A stretch of 64,000 bases of DNA from Sinorhizobium numidicum (GCF_029892045.1 NZ_CP120369.1:310001-374000); one strand, 5' to 3'. Counted from the first letter of the stretch, positions 44,087 through 53,162 are shown. Translations and numbers: made by a program. Notes: a model not told the origin generated them from the sequence alone.

Positions 44087-45457
44087 TCACGCCACGACGC
44101 AGAATTGCAGTGCTTTGCGCACGGAGAGAGCCTCCAACTGAAGGAGGTCTCCCATCAGACGCTTTGCGTTGGCTTCGCCTATGTGCGGTGTTGCCAGAGA
44201 AAGAAACTTGGCTTCGATCTCCGCTTGACCGAACGCAGGCCCACCAGGGGCGCCGGTCGGAATCTCTGCCTCAGCGGAATGGGTGGCGCCATTCTTGAGA
44301 GCGACGGTGACGCGAGCCGGCAAGAGCTTCTTCGCGTAAAACTTTTCGTCGGCGGAGGCGTCGCTAGAGAGGCTAATCTTCGCTGCAGTTTTCTTTAATT
44401 CCTCATCTGCAAGGTCTTCCTCCCGGAGCCCACTGGAGGAGGACTTGTCATGCAGCTCCAGGGCGAGCGCATAGGGGATGTGAAACGCGGCCTCGATCGT
44501 GGACTCCGGCCATGGCCCGTTGAAGTCGCGGACAAACTCAGAAACGGTTTCGACTCGAATGGAAACGATGTCATCGCGGGTGAAGGTTTGGCGCGCCAAT
44601 ATCGAACGAAGCGCGTCGATCGAGGTGTGTATCCACCGACACACGCCAAAGGCTCTAAACCCGGTCTCGAGGGTGAAATAGCGCTCACCCCATCGGTCAA
44701 GCATCCCATCGGGGTCAAAGCGGTCAGAACCGGCCATCACCCAAAATCCGTCATCGCCGTCAAAGATGGTACGGTTGCCGTGAAAGCCAGTGCGCACGAG
44801 ATCTACCGCCATGATCGCGCCTTTGTTCGCCCAACCATAATTGTTCTTTAAAAGGCTCATGGGCCTCGAGTGGAACTTGCGCAGGAACGGCAACGGAGCA
44901 TGCATCGGAACAAGGCCATAGGCATCGGCCATTTGCTCAGCATTGAATCGATGCAAAAGGCCCGCCGCGGTGCAGGCGCCATAAATTTGCCAAGTCCCGA
45001 GACCCTTGACTTCGCGGTCGCGCTTTTCACTGGGCCTGATGGCGGCACCCAGGCGCAGTGACATTTCGTAGCCGCCAACGATCGCCGCAAGCAGGTCCTT
45101 GCCCGAGGCATCAATCTCTTCGGCGACTGCAAGAGCGGCCGGAATCACCGAAGAACCCGGGTGACCAAAAAGCACATAGGAGTCGTCAAGAGTGAGCATG
45201 CTGGCGCTATTGGCGTTAGCGTGGGCGGCATTACCGGGATGGAACCGCAACGATGTGCCGAATACCGTGCAACAACCGCCGGAATCCGTAGTGGTCAGGT
45301 GCGGCATCAACTGCACGGCGCCGCGCGTTCGGCTCCCCGCGATCATGCAGCCCACCAGGTCCAGAACAAGAAGCTTTGCTTTGTCACAAACATTCTGAGG
45401 AAGTGCATCATAGGTCAACCTAGCGATTGTACCGGCGACGTCTTGAGTGAGTGACAT
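44087..45457 (-). CDS. MmgE/PrpD family protein
   Basis: This 456-residue protein belongs to the MmgE/PrpD family (2-methylcitrate dehydratase, cis-aconitate decarboxylase and relatives), which eliminate water or CO2 from tricarboxylate-like substrates. It shows LVLDLVGCMIAGSRTRG, LDDSYVLFGHPGSSVIPAALA, AIVGGYEMSLRLG and QMADAYGLVPMHAPLP. The length is normal and the frame is intact. An ATG at 45457 gives MSLTQDVAGTIARLTYDALP, the expected start. It precedes the class III aminotransferase gene and probably shares its transcript. A 200-bp relic of a second copy lies at 20930-21140. The substrate is not known. Confidence 0.88.
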   Translation of the reverse strand: MSLTQDVAGTIARLTYDALPQNVCDKAKLLVLDLVGCMIAGSRTRGAVQLMPHLTTTDSGGCCTVFGTSLRFHPGNAAHANANSASMLTLDDSYVLFGHPGSSVIPAALAVAEEIDASGKDLLAAIVGGYEMSLRLGAAIRPSEKRDREVKGLGTWQIYGACTAAGLLHRFNAEQMADAYGLVPMHAPLPFLRKFHSRPMSLLKNNYGWANKGAIMAVDLVRTGFHGNRTIFDGDDGFWVMAGSDRFDPDGMLDRWGERYFTLETGFRAFGVCRWIHTSIDALRSILARQTFTRDDIVSIRVETVSEFVRDFNGPWPESTIEAAFHIPYALALELHDKSSSSGLREEDLADEELKKTAAKISLSSDASADEKFYAKKLLPARVTVALKNGATHSAEAEIPTGAPGGPAFGQAEIEAKFLSLATPHIGEANAKRLMGDLLQLEALSVRKALQFCVVA

Positions 45458-46037
45458 GTTTTCGAACCCTACTAAACAACCAAAGGCAAGCGGCGGGCCC
45501 GAGCCGCCGATTGGCCGACCGCCCGCATTAGTTTGTATACAGTGGTGCAGCGCTCGATCGGCATTGATCCACTCGGCGTCTAGAGCCCTATGGAACTGAA
45601 TTCCTCGGCAGACGGCATGTTGGCGGGTCTAGCCAGCAATTTCCCTCACCGTCGATGCAACTCCGCAGTAAGTAGACGTGTGAAAGTGAATGGCAACTAC
45701 TAAGGTTAGCAGCGGCGCAGGGTGTGGATGAGGTGCTAGGATTACCGTGTCCATCGCGACGCACTCACTAGATAAGTGCGACGTGGAACTTCTGATACGC
45801 CTTTGTTTGCACATGTCATCACCTCTCGCGCGTGAAAAGTTCACGATCTCGCTGCCTTCAAGTCGCGTGGACGTATCAAGGGCAAAACGTTCGAGGACAC
45901 CATGGTCAGTAGCAGCGGGTCTAGCAGCCAATTCTGGTCTTGGGACATCAAGTCCGCAGCAGAGTTGGACCTTCGTCCGCCGTTCCATCGACCCGAACAG
46001 GCGCCGGGGGCCGCAATCGAAGCCCGATTAGGCAAGG
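45458..46037. other. Region between MmgE/PrpD gene and IS110 element
   Basis: About 580 bp without a convincing gene. The palindrome TGTATACA (45534-45541), 77 bp upstream of the MmgE/PrpD start, resembles operators of GntR/FadR-type regulators, but one 8-bp palindrome is weak evidence. The last 170 bp before 46038 are the left flank of the IS110 transposase gene, where IS110-group elements carry their guide RNA. Confidence 0.35.
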
Positions 46038-46956
46038 ATGGGGAAAATGGACGCGACTTCCGTAGGGGCCGACGTTTCGCAGGACTGGTTGGACGTGTAT
46101 GTGCTGCCGACGGGCGAGCGCTTCCGGGTTGGCAATGATGATGCTGGCATTGCCGAACTGCGAGAAAGGCTTGCCCGGCTTTCACCGGAGCGGATCGCAC
46201 TGGAGGCCACGTGCGGCCTCGAGCGGCTGGCGGTGGCGGCCCTGGCGGCGGCGGGTCTGCCGGTTGTTGTGGTCAATCCGGCGCAGGTGCGCGCCTTCGC
46301 CGAGGCGCTCGGCAAGCGCGCCAAGGCCGGTCCGATCGACGCAGCGGTAATCGCCGCCTACGCCACCGCCGTGCGGCCGCAGTTGCGGCCGCTGCCCACC
46401 GCGACGACCCGCGCGCTGGCCGACCTCGTCGCCCGTCGGCGACAGATCGTCCAGGTACTCATGGCCGAGCAGAACCGTCTGCGCACGGCGAGCAGCCGTC
46501 AGGCCTTCAAGAGCATCAGGCGGCTGCTTGCCGCTTTGAAGCGCGAGCTGGAAGCGATCGACGCCGACATGGACGGCCACATCCGCAAGTCGCCGCTGTG
46601 GCAGGTCAGCGAGAAGCTGCTCATCTCCATGCCCGGAATGGGGCCGACGGTGGCGAGAATCCTGCTCGCCGAGCTGCGCGAACTCGGCCGCCTCGACTGC
46701 TGTCAGGTCGCGGCGCTCGCAGGACTGGCACGCCCCACCCGCCAGTGGGGCAAGTGGCGCGGCAAGAGCTTCATCGCCGACGGGCGCAGTTCCGTGCGCG
46801 CGGCGCTGTTCATGATCGCTCTCGTCGCCATCAGCCACAACCCTCACCCTCAAGGCACTGCGCGACCGCCTCGTCGCCGTCGTCGCCACCATGCGCAAAC
46901 TGCTCATAATTCTCAACGCCATGATCCGAGACCAAAAACCCTGGCAAAACGCTTGA
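46038..46956 (+). pseudogene. IS110-family transposase with C-terminal frameshift
   Basis: The frame starts MGKMDATSVGADVSQDWLDV (first catalytic Asp). It has RIALEATCGLERLAVAAL, KAGPIDAAVIAAYA, SMPGMGPTVARILLAEL and LARPTRQWGKWRGKSFI, typical of the IS110 group. Near 46840 the reading changes: the expected tail (LKALRDRLVAVVATMRKLLIILNAM to 46956) lies in another frame. The frameshift probably inactivates the transposase, unless it is an error of sequencing. Confidence 0.7.
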
Positions 46957-47772
46957 CGGCCAAAAACAGTCGCTCTGGTCTCTGTACCAAACCATGATCT
47001 CATATCCTGGATGAGCAACTTGTTTTTCAGCTTGGTCCAGCTTCACCGTAAACGACAGAGTGGCTGAGGGCGTCATGATGTGCTGATTTGGAAGATTCTC
47101 GACCAAAAGGATCTTCGCTGGAGACAACGATGCAGTGATGGGCGGGTCAGATGCGGAATGGTCGGCTGCATCGCGTGAGGCGGTTTGTCCTGGGGCAGCA
47201 GCGTGTAACGCCGGAAAAAGCGACGATCATCGCTTCCTCCTCGACCGACAGAACTATCGAGCGGGGCGTTTTCTAACCGATCACCAGGTTAGTGGTCTAA
47301 GTTCGTCTTCGCGTTGGCCCGCTTCGCAAGAACCCTCGGGCGGCTTGACTATTTTGTATTGCCGGCGGATCGCCTCTGTCGTCGTGGGGCTTCCATGTGG
47401 GGATTTGCCCCCACGCGAATCTGTTCAACTTCGAGAAAAGACTGCACCGTCAAGATCAGGGACCAACATCTAGATGGCTGCCTTGTGGCGGGTTTGTCGG
47501 GTCTGCAACATCGTGACGTCGGCCTGACTCTTGCTGCAACCTCGTTAAGTCATTGATTATGATGCAGAAGAGTTTTTCCGATGTTCTTCTTGCGAGTTGG
47601 TACGACCTTTGCAAGTCCTTCGACGCGATTCAGCAGGAACCGCAGATTACTCGGACCCGCGTCGTTACTGTTGGCGATGCTGTCTACCGGCGATGATGCA
47701 CCAAGCCGCAGTCTCTGTCGCAGCTTGTGCTTCAGTGACAATTTGCGGGCACGAGGCTGTGGAGGAGAGGCT
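46957..47772. other. Region upstream of LuxR-type gene
   Basis: About 800 bp with no gene I can support. The part just before 47773 should carry the luxR-type promoter. Frames open from 47581 run into the regulator gene but have no family content before 47773. Confidence 0.4.
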
Positions 47773-48606
47773 ATGGAACGCCCGCGGATGACTTCGTTCT
47801 CTCAAGTTGAAGGGCCGAGGGGTACAGTATCCAATCAGCTCTCGTTGGTCCCGTCGATGCATTCATTGGAGCAAGCCAAGGAGGCGTTTCCGGGCGAACT
47901 CGGCCGATTTCTGGACCAGACTGATGGTGTTGCTCGATCCGAGCAACTGTTCGGCCTGTTATCGGCTTTTGCCCTTCAGTGTGAGTGCCCGTGGGTTGCC
48001 TATAGTTCTCATTCAGCCGACCAGATCCTGAAGTCGGCCCGACAAGCATCCTCCCTCATGAGCTATCCTGATGCATGGCAGGAACATTATATCCAGATGG
48101 GCTATGACAGTATTGACCCCATCATCAAAAAGAGCCGAAAAGAGTTGGGCGCCTTTCGATGGAGTGAGGTCTACAATGACGTAAGCACGACGGAAGCGGA
48201 ACGGCGCTTTTTCGACGAGGCCGCAACGTTTGGTTTAAAGTCGGGCATCAGCGTTCCATTTCACGGCCCTGGCGTCGACTTCTCCATCATGAGCTTTGCT
48301 CGACCCTCCTGCCGAGATCTTCAAAATAAAACAATCACCGACTTGCAACTTGCCGCGTTGCATTTCCATCTGAGAGTCGCGCGGATCGTGAATTCGCGTT
48401 GCGTACGGAGAGCTCCTAACCTTTCTCTGAGAGAGCAAGAGTGTATTCCGTGGGCGGCAAGAGGGAAATCGTCTTGGGACATAGGAGTTATTCTGGGAAT
48501 TTCAGAGCACACGGTGAATTTCCACATAAAGAAAGTCTTACGAAAACTGGATGTCACTAGTTTGCTTAAGTGGGAAAGAGGCCTCCACACAGAGCACGCA
48601 ACATAA
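47773..48606 (+). CDS. LuxR-family quorum-sensing-type transcription regulator
   Basis: This 277-residue protein has an N-terminal autoinducer-binding domain and a C-terminal LuxR helix-turn-helix. Ligand-pocket residues are visible in CPWVAYSS, AWQEHYIQMGYDSIDPIIKKSR (Trp, Tyr, Asp-Pro), AFRWSEV and FGLKSGISVPFHG. The DNA-binding part is LSLREQECIPWAARGKSSWDIGVILGISEHTVNFHIKKVLRKLDV. An upstream frame could start at 47581, but ATG 47773 follows GGAGGAGAGG and gives the normal N-terminus. No luxI-type synthase gene lies in the window, so it is an orphan here. It could respond to acyl-homoserine lactones made elsewhere in the genome or to plant compounds. Whether it controls the synthases is unknown. 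Confidence 0.85.
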   Translation: MERPRMTSFSQVEGPRGTVSNQLSLVPSMHSLEQAKEAFPGELGRFLDQTDGVARSEQLFGLLSAFALQCECPWVAYSSHSADQILKSARQASSLMSYPDAWQEHYIQMGYDSIDPIIKKSRKELGAFRWSEVYNDVSTTEAERRFFDEAATFGLKSGISVPFHGPGVDFSIMSFARPSCRDLQNKTITDLQLAALHFHLRVARIVNSRCVRRAPNLSLREQECIPWAARGKSSWDIGVILGISEHTVNFHIKKVLRKLDVTSLLKWERGLHTEHAT

Positions 48607-49105
48607 GGCCAATCGAGTGTTTGGCGATTTGGATCAGAGTGCCGGCCACCGAGGCGAAGCGATGCTGGGGCGAGTGCGCCGGCACGAGACTAGATCCTCT
48701 CGGTTTGACCCGAAGACAACGGGTTCGATAACTGTCAACAAAACAGACCGAACCGAAGGACCCGGGGGTAACGTTCCGGTCCTTCGGTTCGAGCCGCAAC
48801 TCGGTGACCGGCACGGCCAGCACCGGCGCCGACGGCCGCCCGCCCCACGCTTCCAACGATGCGCGGCCTCTAACGGAAATCGAAGATGTGCCTGATGCAG
48901 TCGGTTATTTGTGAAGTACATTGCAGTACGAGAAGCTGGTCCACTCTCCAAGCGAGGGCAACGGCCGTTGTGGACGCATTCCGCAAAGCCGGACAACGAT
49001 TTCGCTAAGTCCCGTCCGGTTAATCCCGGAATCCGCAATTCGCTGCCGTCGACCCAGATCCGATGCATATCACGGCCAATTTAAGGGCGTGGGGCGCCCC
49101 TAACG
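48607..49105. other. Region between LuxR-type gene and BKACE fragment
   Basis: About 500 bp with no recognised gene. It contains a strong hairpin at 48749-48791, listed separately. Confidence 0.4.
48749..48791. repeat. Perfect 14-bp inverted repeat (hairpin)
   Basis: CGAACCGAAGGACC (48749-48762) and GGTCCTTCGGTTCG (48778-48791) are exact reverse complements with a 15-base loop. It lies 140 bp downstream of the LuxR-type stop. No T-run follows, so a simple rho-independent terminator is unlikely. Confidence 0.6.
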
Positions 49106-49384
49106 ACCATCAACACCTTCATGGCGATGGTCAACAACGTCCCCCCGGATTGGACCTTTTCCGCCTTTGCGATCGGACGCGACGCGATGGCTTACCCTGC
49201 GGCGGCCGTGCTAGCTGGCGGTAACGTGCGCGTCGGCCTCGAAGACAATCTGTACGTTGCCAAAGGTGAGCTTGCAACCAACGGCCAGTTAGTCGAGAAG
49301 GCTGTCAATGTCGTCGAAAACATGGGCGCCAGGATCATCGGTCCTGAGGACGTTCGGCGGAAACTTAAATTGACCAAGCGGTAA
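49106..49384 (+). pseudogene. Beta-keto acid cleavage enzyme (BKACE/DUF849), C-terminal fragment
   Basis: The + strand reads TINTFMAMVNNVPPDWTFSAFAIGRDAM, AVLAGGNVRVGLEDNLYVAKG and ENMGARIIGPEDVRRKLKL. This is the usual last 90 residues of BKACE proteins, which cleave beta-keto acids with acetyl-CoA. The other two thirds are absent. The gene was probably part of the catabolic set now in pieces across 37.9-51.7 kb. Confidence 0.7.
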
Positions 49385-49548
49385 GACCCTTCCCGACGCC
49401 GCCCCATGACCGCTGTGTTCATCGAAGGAGTCATGCATCGCTGGTTGTACCGGGGCGTTCACACCGGGCACTAAGTAGATGCCGCATTTAGTTGATGCGT
49501 TGATGCCCGCTCCGGAACGACCCGTTTGTCGAGTCTCAAAGACCGGAG

Positions 49549-49984
49549 TGTTGATTTGCACTGAGAAGTGACCCGGCATTGCGGGATATTTTCATCGAGA
49601 ATTGACCCATGTTTTGAACCTTGCTCCGCGTGTTTTCAGCGGGAGCTATGGAGTGATCGACATGGCGTTATTGAGCGTGATCCGACGCTGGCATTTTCGA
49701 GAGCATCTATCGATCCGCGAGATATGCCGCAGGACCGGCTTGTCCCGGAATACCATCCGTAAATACCTGCGCCTGAATGGTAAGCGACAAGGAGACCCCG
49801 TCTAGCAGCATCGGGGTTGGGTAAGGTATGGCGGAGAGACGATTTCACCGAGTGTGAGCATCTATGTCTGCGCCTATAGCTAGCTGTGAGCGGAACTTGA
49901 CCACCACCACCGACCCGAAACATACCGAAGAGGCGGGTCAATTCTCGGCGCAAATGCCGGGTCACTTCTCAGTGCAAATCAACA
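49549..49984. mobile_element. 436-bp IS21 deletion derivative with perfect 32-bp inverted repeats
   Basis: The 32 bases from 49549 (starting TGTTGATTTGCACTGAGAAG) are repeated exactly in inverted form at 49953-49984. A second internal pair follows the IS21 pattern: GAGAATTGACCC near 49598 and GGGTCAATTCTC near 49935. Inside is only a stub of istA. No target duplication is evident at the borders. Confidence 0.75.
49662..49805 (+). pseudogene. IS21-family IstA N-terminal stub
   Basis: ALLSVIRRWHFREHLSIREICRRTGLSRNTIRKYLR is the helix-turn-helix start of an IstA transposase, cut after about 45 residues. It lies inside the 436-bp derivative and cannot support transposition by itself. Confidence 0.65.
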
Positions 49985-50199
49985 CATTTTTTCTACTCTT
50001 TTTTCAGAACTTGCCCCCACCGCTATCCAGGTGAGAGGTTCGGTCTTTGCAAGTTCCGCATGGACGCGGGGCAGGCACAGGGCCGTTGCCAAGGTCGTGC
50101 GTCGTCATCTTCTCCGACTTCGTGCCGAAAAACTGTTACTCCAGGAAGGCAAGCGCGTTTTGAGATCGGCACTCTCTGCATAATCCGAATAGCCCAATA

Positions 50200-51081
50200 T
50201 TAGCGATTCACACGCAACAGACCTTCCTGGGCCACCGACGCCACTAGCGTGCCGTCTCGCCTGTAGATCAAGCCACGGGTGAAACCGCGGCTGCCTTGTG
50301 CACTCGGCGAGTCCATTGCGTAAAGGAGCCATTCATCGGCTCGGAAAGGTCGGTGAAACCACATGGCGTGGTCGAGGCTTGCAGACTGGGTGCCCTCGTC
50401 AAATAGAGAAGGACCATATCGCGTCAACACCGCATCAAGCAAAGCCCAATCCGAAGCAAGGGCCAGTGCGCAAATGTGCAGCGCTGCGTCGTCGGGTAAA
50501 TTTGTGGCGGGCTTTATCCAGTAATGGATGCGGCCATCTTCGATCTTGTGGCCAGCGAAACGGCGGATCTCGACGGGTCGCGCCTCGATTATTCGGTCTG
50601 GCAAGACGACCGGTTGATCAGGTTGATACCACCGTCGGATATTTTCCGGAATCTCTGTGATGACGGGGTCATCTGACAATTCCTCAGTTGTAAGTTTTTC
50701 CGGCGGTAATACGTCAGCCATAGCTTGCTGATGGTCAAAGAACCCGGAGTCCCCCCGATGAAATGAAATATCGGTGGAAAAGATGGTCCTGTTCGCTTGT
50801 GTAGCGGCTACGCGACGGATTGAATGGTTCTTGCCATCTCGAATTGTTTCCACCTTGTAGGTGATTGGAATCTCCGCATCTCCAGGCCTGATGAAGTAGG
50901 CGTGCAGCGAGTGAGGAATCCGGCCTTCCACAGTCCGGCACGCAGCTACAATCGATTGGCCGATTAGCTGGCCGCCAAATATTGGCTGCCAACTATCCTT
51001 GGGGCTGGCACCCAGAAAGACATTGGGCTCAACCATATCTAGGCTCAGTACTTCACAAATATCAACAGTACGTGGTGGCAT
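50200..51081 (-). CDS. tesB: Acyl-CoA thioesterase II
   Basis: This 293-residue protein matches TesB-type acyl-CoA thioesterases, double hot-dog enzymes that hydrolyse acyl-CoA in the cytosol. It shows VFLGASPKDSWQPIFGGQLIGQSIVAA, HSLHAYFIRPGDAEIPI, SIRRVAATQ, the catalytic Asp block SLDHAMWFHRPFRADEWLLY and the ending GTLVASVAQEGLLRV. The length fits the family and the frame is intact, which is notable among so many broken neighbours. It stands alone between the IS21 derivative and the nifH-permease chimera. It may release CoA esters in catabolism. Confidence 0.9.
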   Translation of the reverse strand: MPPRTVDICEVLSLDMVEPNVFLGASPKDSWQPIFGGQLIGQSIVAACRTVEGRIPHSLHAYFIRPGDAEIPITYKVETIRDGKNHSIRRVAATQANRTIFSTDISFHRGDSGFFDHQQAMADVLPPEKLTTEELSDDPVITEIPENIRRWYQPDQPVVLPDRIIEARPVEIRRFAGHKIEDGRIHYWIKPATNLPDDAALHICALALASDWALLDAVLTRYGPSLFDEGTQSASLDHAMWFHRPFRADEWLLYAMDSPSAQGSRGFTRGLIYRRDGTLVASVAQEGLLRVNR

Positions 51082-51174
51082 GGCTGCGCTTTCGACTTAG
51101 CTACTTGATTGTTTGTTGGAGGCGTAGCACCTTCCAGAGAGAAACTGTTTGTTTCCAACCGGTATACTCGGCTG

Positions 51175-51720
51175 TCAGGTTCGGCCGATGCCACGTGCGC
51201 GCTCGGAACGACGGCGCATTAACTCGACAATGACCAATACCGAGGCGGAAATCAGGTTCAACACGGTACCGGCCGAAATAATAGTCGGACTGATCTGCTC
51301 ACGGATTCCCGAAAACATGACCATCGGCAAGGTGCGCTGTTCCGGGCCGGCGACGAAAAGAGCGACGATCACTTCATCAAATGACGTCAGAAAGGCAAAG
51401 AGCCCACCTGAGACCACACCGGGGAGAATCAGCGGGAGCGTCACTTTGAAGAAAGCCAAAATTGGCGAGGCACCAAGGCTGGCCGCTGCTCTGGTAAGCG
51501 ACTGGTCATAGCCCGCAAGCGTCGCATTCACCGCGATGACCACGAGCGGCGTCGCGAGGGTTGTCCCCTTTTGGCGGTCGCAGCCCACAATGAGGATCTT
51601 CTGCCCGAGATCGACAAGTTCGGCGAGCATATTTAGAGAGATAGTGGACTTGCCGATACCCCCTGCAGTAGAATGTGGTGCGACGCAAACTTGCCATACT
51701 ACCTCTTTCCTTCGTTCCAT
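51175..51720 (-). pseudogene. Chimera of nifH 5' end and PotC-like permease 3' end
   Basis: This open frame joins two unrelated genes. The first 55 codons contain GGIGKSTISLNMLAELVDLGQKILIVGCD, the P-loop region of NifH (nitrogenase iron protein). The true nifH start, MASLRRTTFYC at ATG 51697, lies in another frame, so a one-base shift separates start and P-loop. From about 51555 the frame encodes LGASPILAFFKVTLPLILPGVVSGG (the EAA loop) and FLTSFDEVIVALFVAG. It ends RRRSERARGIG, the last half of a PotC-type ABC permease. It could be transcribed from the nif-type promoter upstream. A functional product is unlikely, but the P-loop-to-membrane fusion is open for 181 codons. Confidence 0.8.
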
Positions 51721-51765
51721 CAGTTTGCGGATGCCGGTTGGCAGCTCGTGCCTCCCAATGATGGT

Positions 51766-51886
51766 ATCAAAACTCGTGCCAATTTGGCCGATCGAGCCGA
51801 AGGAAATGAATTTTATTTGTTTTCAGCAATGTAGCTAGGAGCAGACAAACCATCCCGCGGGATAACCCTATGTTGCGGATTCGACA
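51766..51886 (-). promoter_or_regulatory. nifH-type promoter module B (NifA site and sigma-54 box)
   Basis: On the - strand, TGTCGAATCCGCAACA (51871-51886) fits TGT-N10-ACA. After 88 bp, TTGGCACGAGTTTTGAT (51766-51782) fits a sigma-54 -24 box with GA at -12 instead of GC. The nifH start codon follows about 70 bp downstream, the normal layout of a nifH promoter. Confidence 0.65.
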
Positions 51887-51905
51887 AAGCCAACAGGTTG
51901 TTGGC

Positions 51906-52151
51906 TCATGTTTGAGTCCGGCACAAAATCCTGGTCAGCATTTCCACAAGGGGCAGCGGATCGCCAGCCACGCCCGTGCGCCCAACCGGCGCGGCCATAC
52001 GACCGTTGCCGATCACATGCCGAGCGCGCATCGCCGCTACGGCAAGTGAACGCCAGGAGAATTGATCGCGGCCGGCGAGAAGATTGGTCCTTCCACCGCA
52101 GCCTCTTCCTTGGTCATCGGCCGCATGCAGCGAAGCCGAACTTTTTGACAT
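51906..52151 (-). CDS. Small hypothetical protein behind nif-type promoter
   Basis: This 81-codon frame starts with ATG 52151, preceded by AAGGGAG at a good distance. It lies 65 bp downstream of promoter module C. The protein (MSKSSASLHAADDQGRG and later GDPLPLVEMLTRIL) matches no family I recognise. It may be the frameshifted start of a longer symbiotic gene whose remainder was replaced by the nifH promoter copy downstream. I list it because of its promoter and ribosome site. Confidence 0.35.
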   Translation of the reverse strand: MSKSSASLHAADDQGRGCGGRTNLLAGRDQFSWRSLAVAAMRARHVIGNGRMAAPVGRTGVAGDPLPLVEMLTRILCRTQT

Positions 52152-52215
52152 ATTTTGCTCCCTTACTCAGTTGTGCGAACGATTGGTCCGCAGCTCCGCC
52201 GCCCGCAACGAGCAA

Positions 52216-52337
52216 TTCAAGAGTCGTGCCAACTGCAGCAGAAAGACTTTTAAGCAAGTAGTTTTCCTGTTCATGCAACGTCTTATAAGGCAATGCAACT
52301 GCAAGCGTGCGAAGGGCGAAGTGTCGCACTTTCGACA
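52216..52337 (-). promoter_or_regulatory. Candidate NifA/sigma-54 promoter module C
   Basis: On the - strand, TGTCGAAAGTGCGACA (52322-52337) fits TGT-N10-ACA and is a near palindrome. After 89 bp, TTGGCACGACTCTTGAA (52216-52232) fits a -24 box, again with GA at -12. It lies in tandem with module B, 450 bp upstream of it, and points at the small frame 51906-52151. Confidence 0.55.
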
Positions 52338-53162
52338 AACCCTACAGTCCTTGTTGGTTGCCTCTCACGATTGCGACTACAGGGCGCCCACCCGAAGCGC
52401 GCAACCTTGTGGTGGCAGGTGCCCCTTGGGTTGGTCGGTCCGCTGCCGGGCAAAGTGCAGAACTGACCCCGCATCATTGTTTAAGATAGGTCGCCCCAAA
52501 GGGGATGAAGCCGTTGTTATCGGCCTGGTTCGGAGGTTGGAGGGTGAGGCGGGTTGGCGTGGCGATACGCTGGAGTTCGGTTGGAGCGATTGTCGAGCGA
52601 TATCAATCGAGCTGCCGGGACGACAAGCAAAGGGTTCTGGATGAGTTCGTTACCGGCTATCACCGCAACCCATGCGACTCGGGTGCTCGGCCATCGAGCG
52701 GCCGGTTGGCGAGCCTCGCGCCAAGCTGCTGACAATCGACTCTGTGAGCATGGATCGCCTCGTGTGGGAAGTGCGTGCTGTGGCTCGCGGCGGGCGACGC
52801 AGTTGCGCCGAAATGAGTTCCGCGATGCGCCACTCGGTTCTTGCGCGCACGTTCGGGGACCGGAACGATCCGCATTCAGGTTATGTCGAAGACGATTCCG
52901 GAGCCCATCGGCACCACTTCGTCCGGTAGTTTCTTAGAGGCGATGGTGCTGACCGATGTTGCCACAGCCTGGACGGAGTGACCTTGCCGGTGCGGACGCG
53001 AAGAAGCGGTCTCTTGCTCGCTGCCAATCAAGTGGGCCAGCTCGCTGTTTTACCGACCGCTGCTCGGCGTTGACGTCGACCATGACAGCGTCTCCTGTAT
53101 CGTACTCCAATGTGCCGTTTGAATCGTCACCAGTTTGCTTCCGATGGACGGAAGGGGATCGG
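52338..53162. other. Relic-rich region
   Basis: No intact gene. At about 52585-52700 the + strand reads VERYQSSCRDDKQRVLDEFV and TGYHRN, which resembles the start of an integrase-core transposase common in rhizobia (weak). The remainder shows no motif. Confidence 0.35.

Noticed and set aside
45534..45541. TGTATACA palindrome upstream of the MmgE/PrpD gene as a GntR-type operator
   Set aside because: A single 8-bp palindrome and no gntR gene in the window; kept only as a note in the gap entry.
45629..46031. Open frames of about 95-120 codons on both strands upstream of the IS110 transposase
   Set aside because: No motifs; the right part is the non-coding left flank of the IS110 element.
52114..52338. 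75-codon open frame on the - strand
   Set aside because: It runs through promoter module C, from the NifA site to beyond the -24/-12 box, so it is better explained as non-coding.
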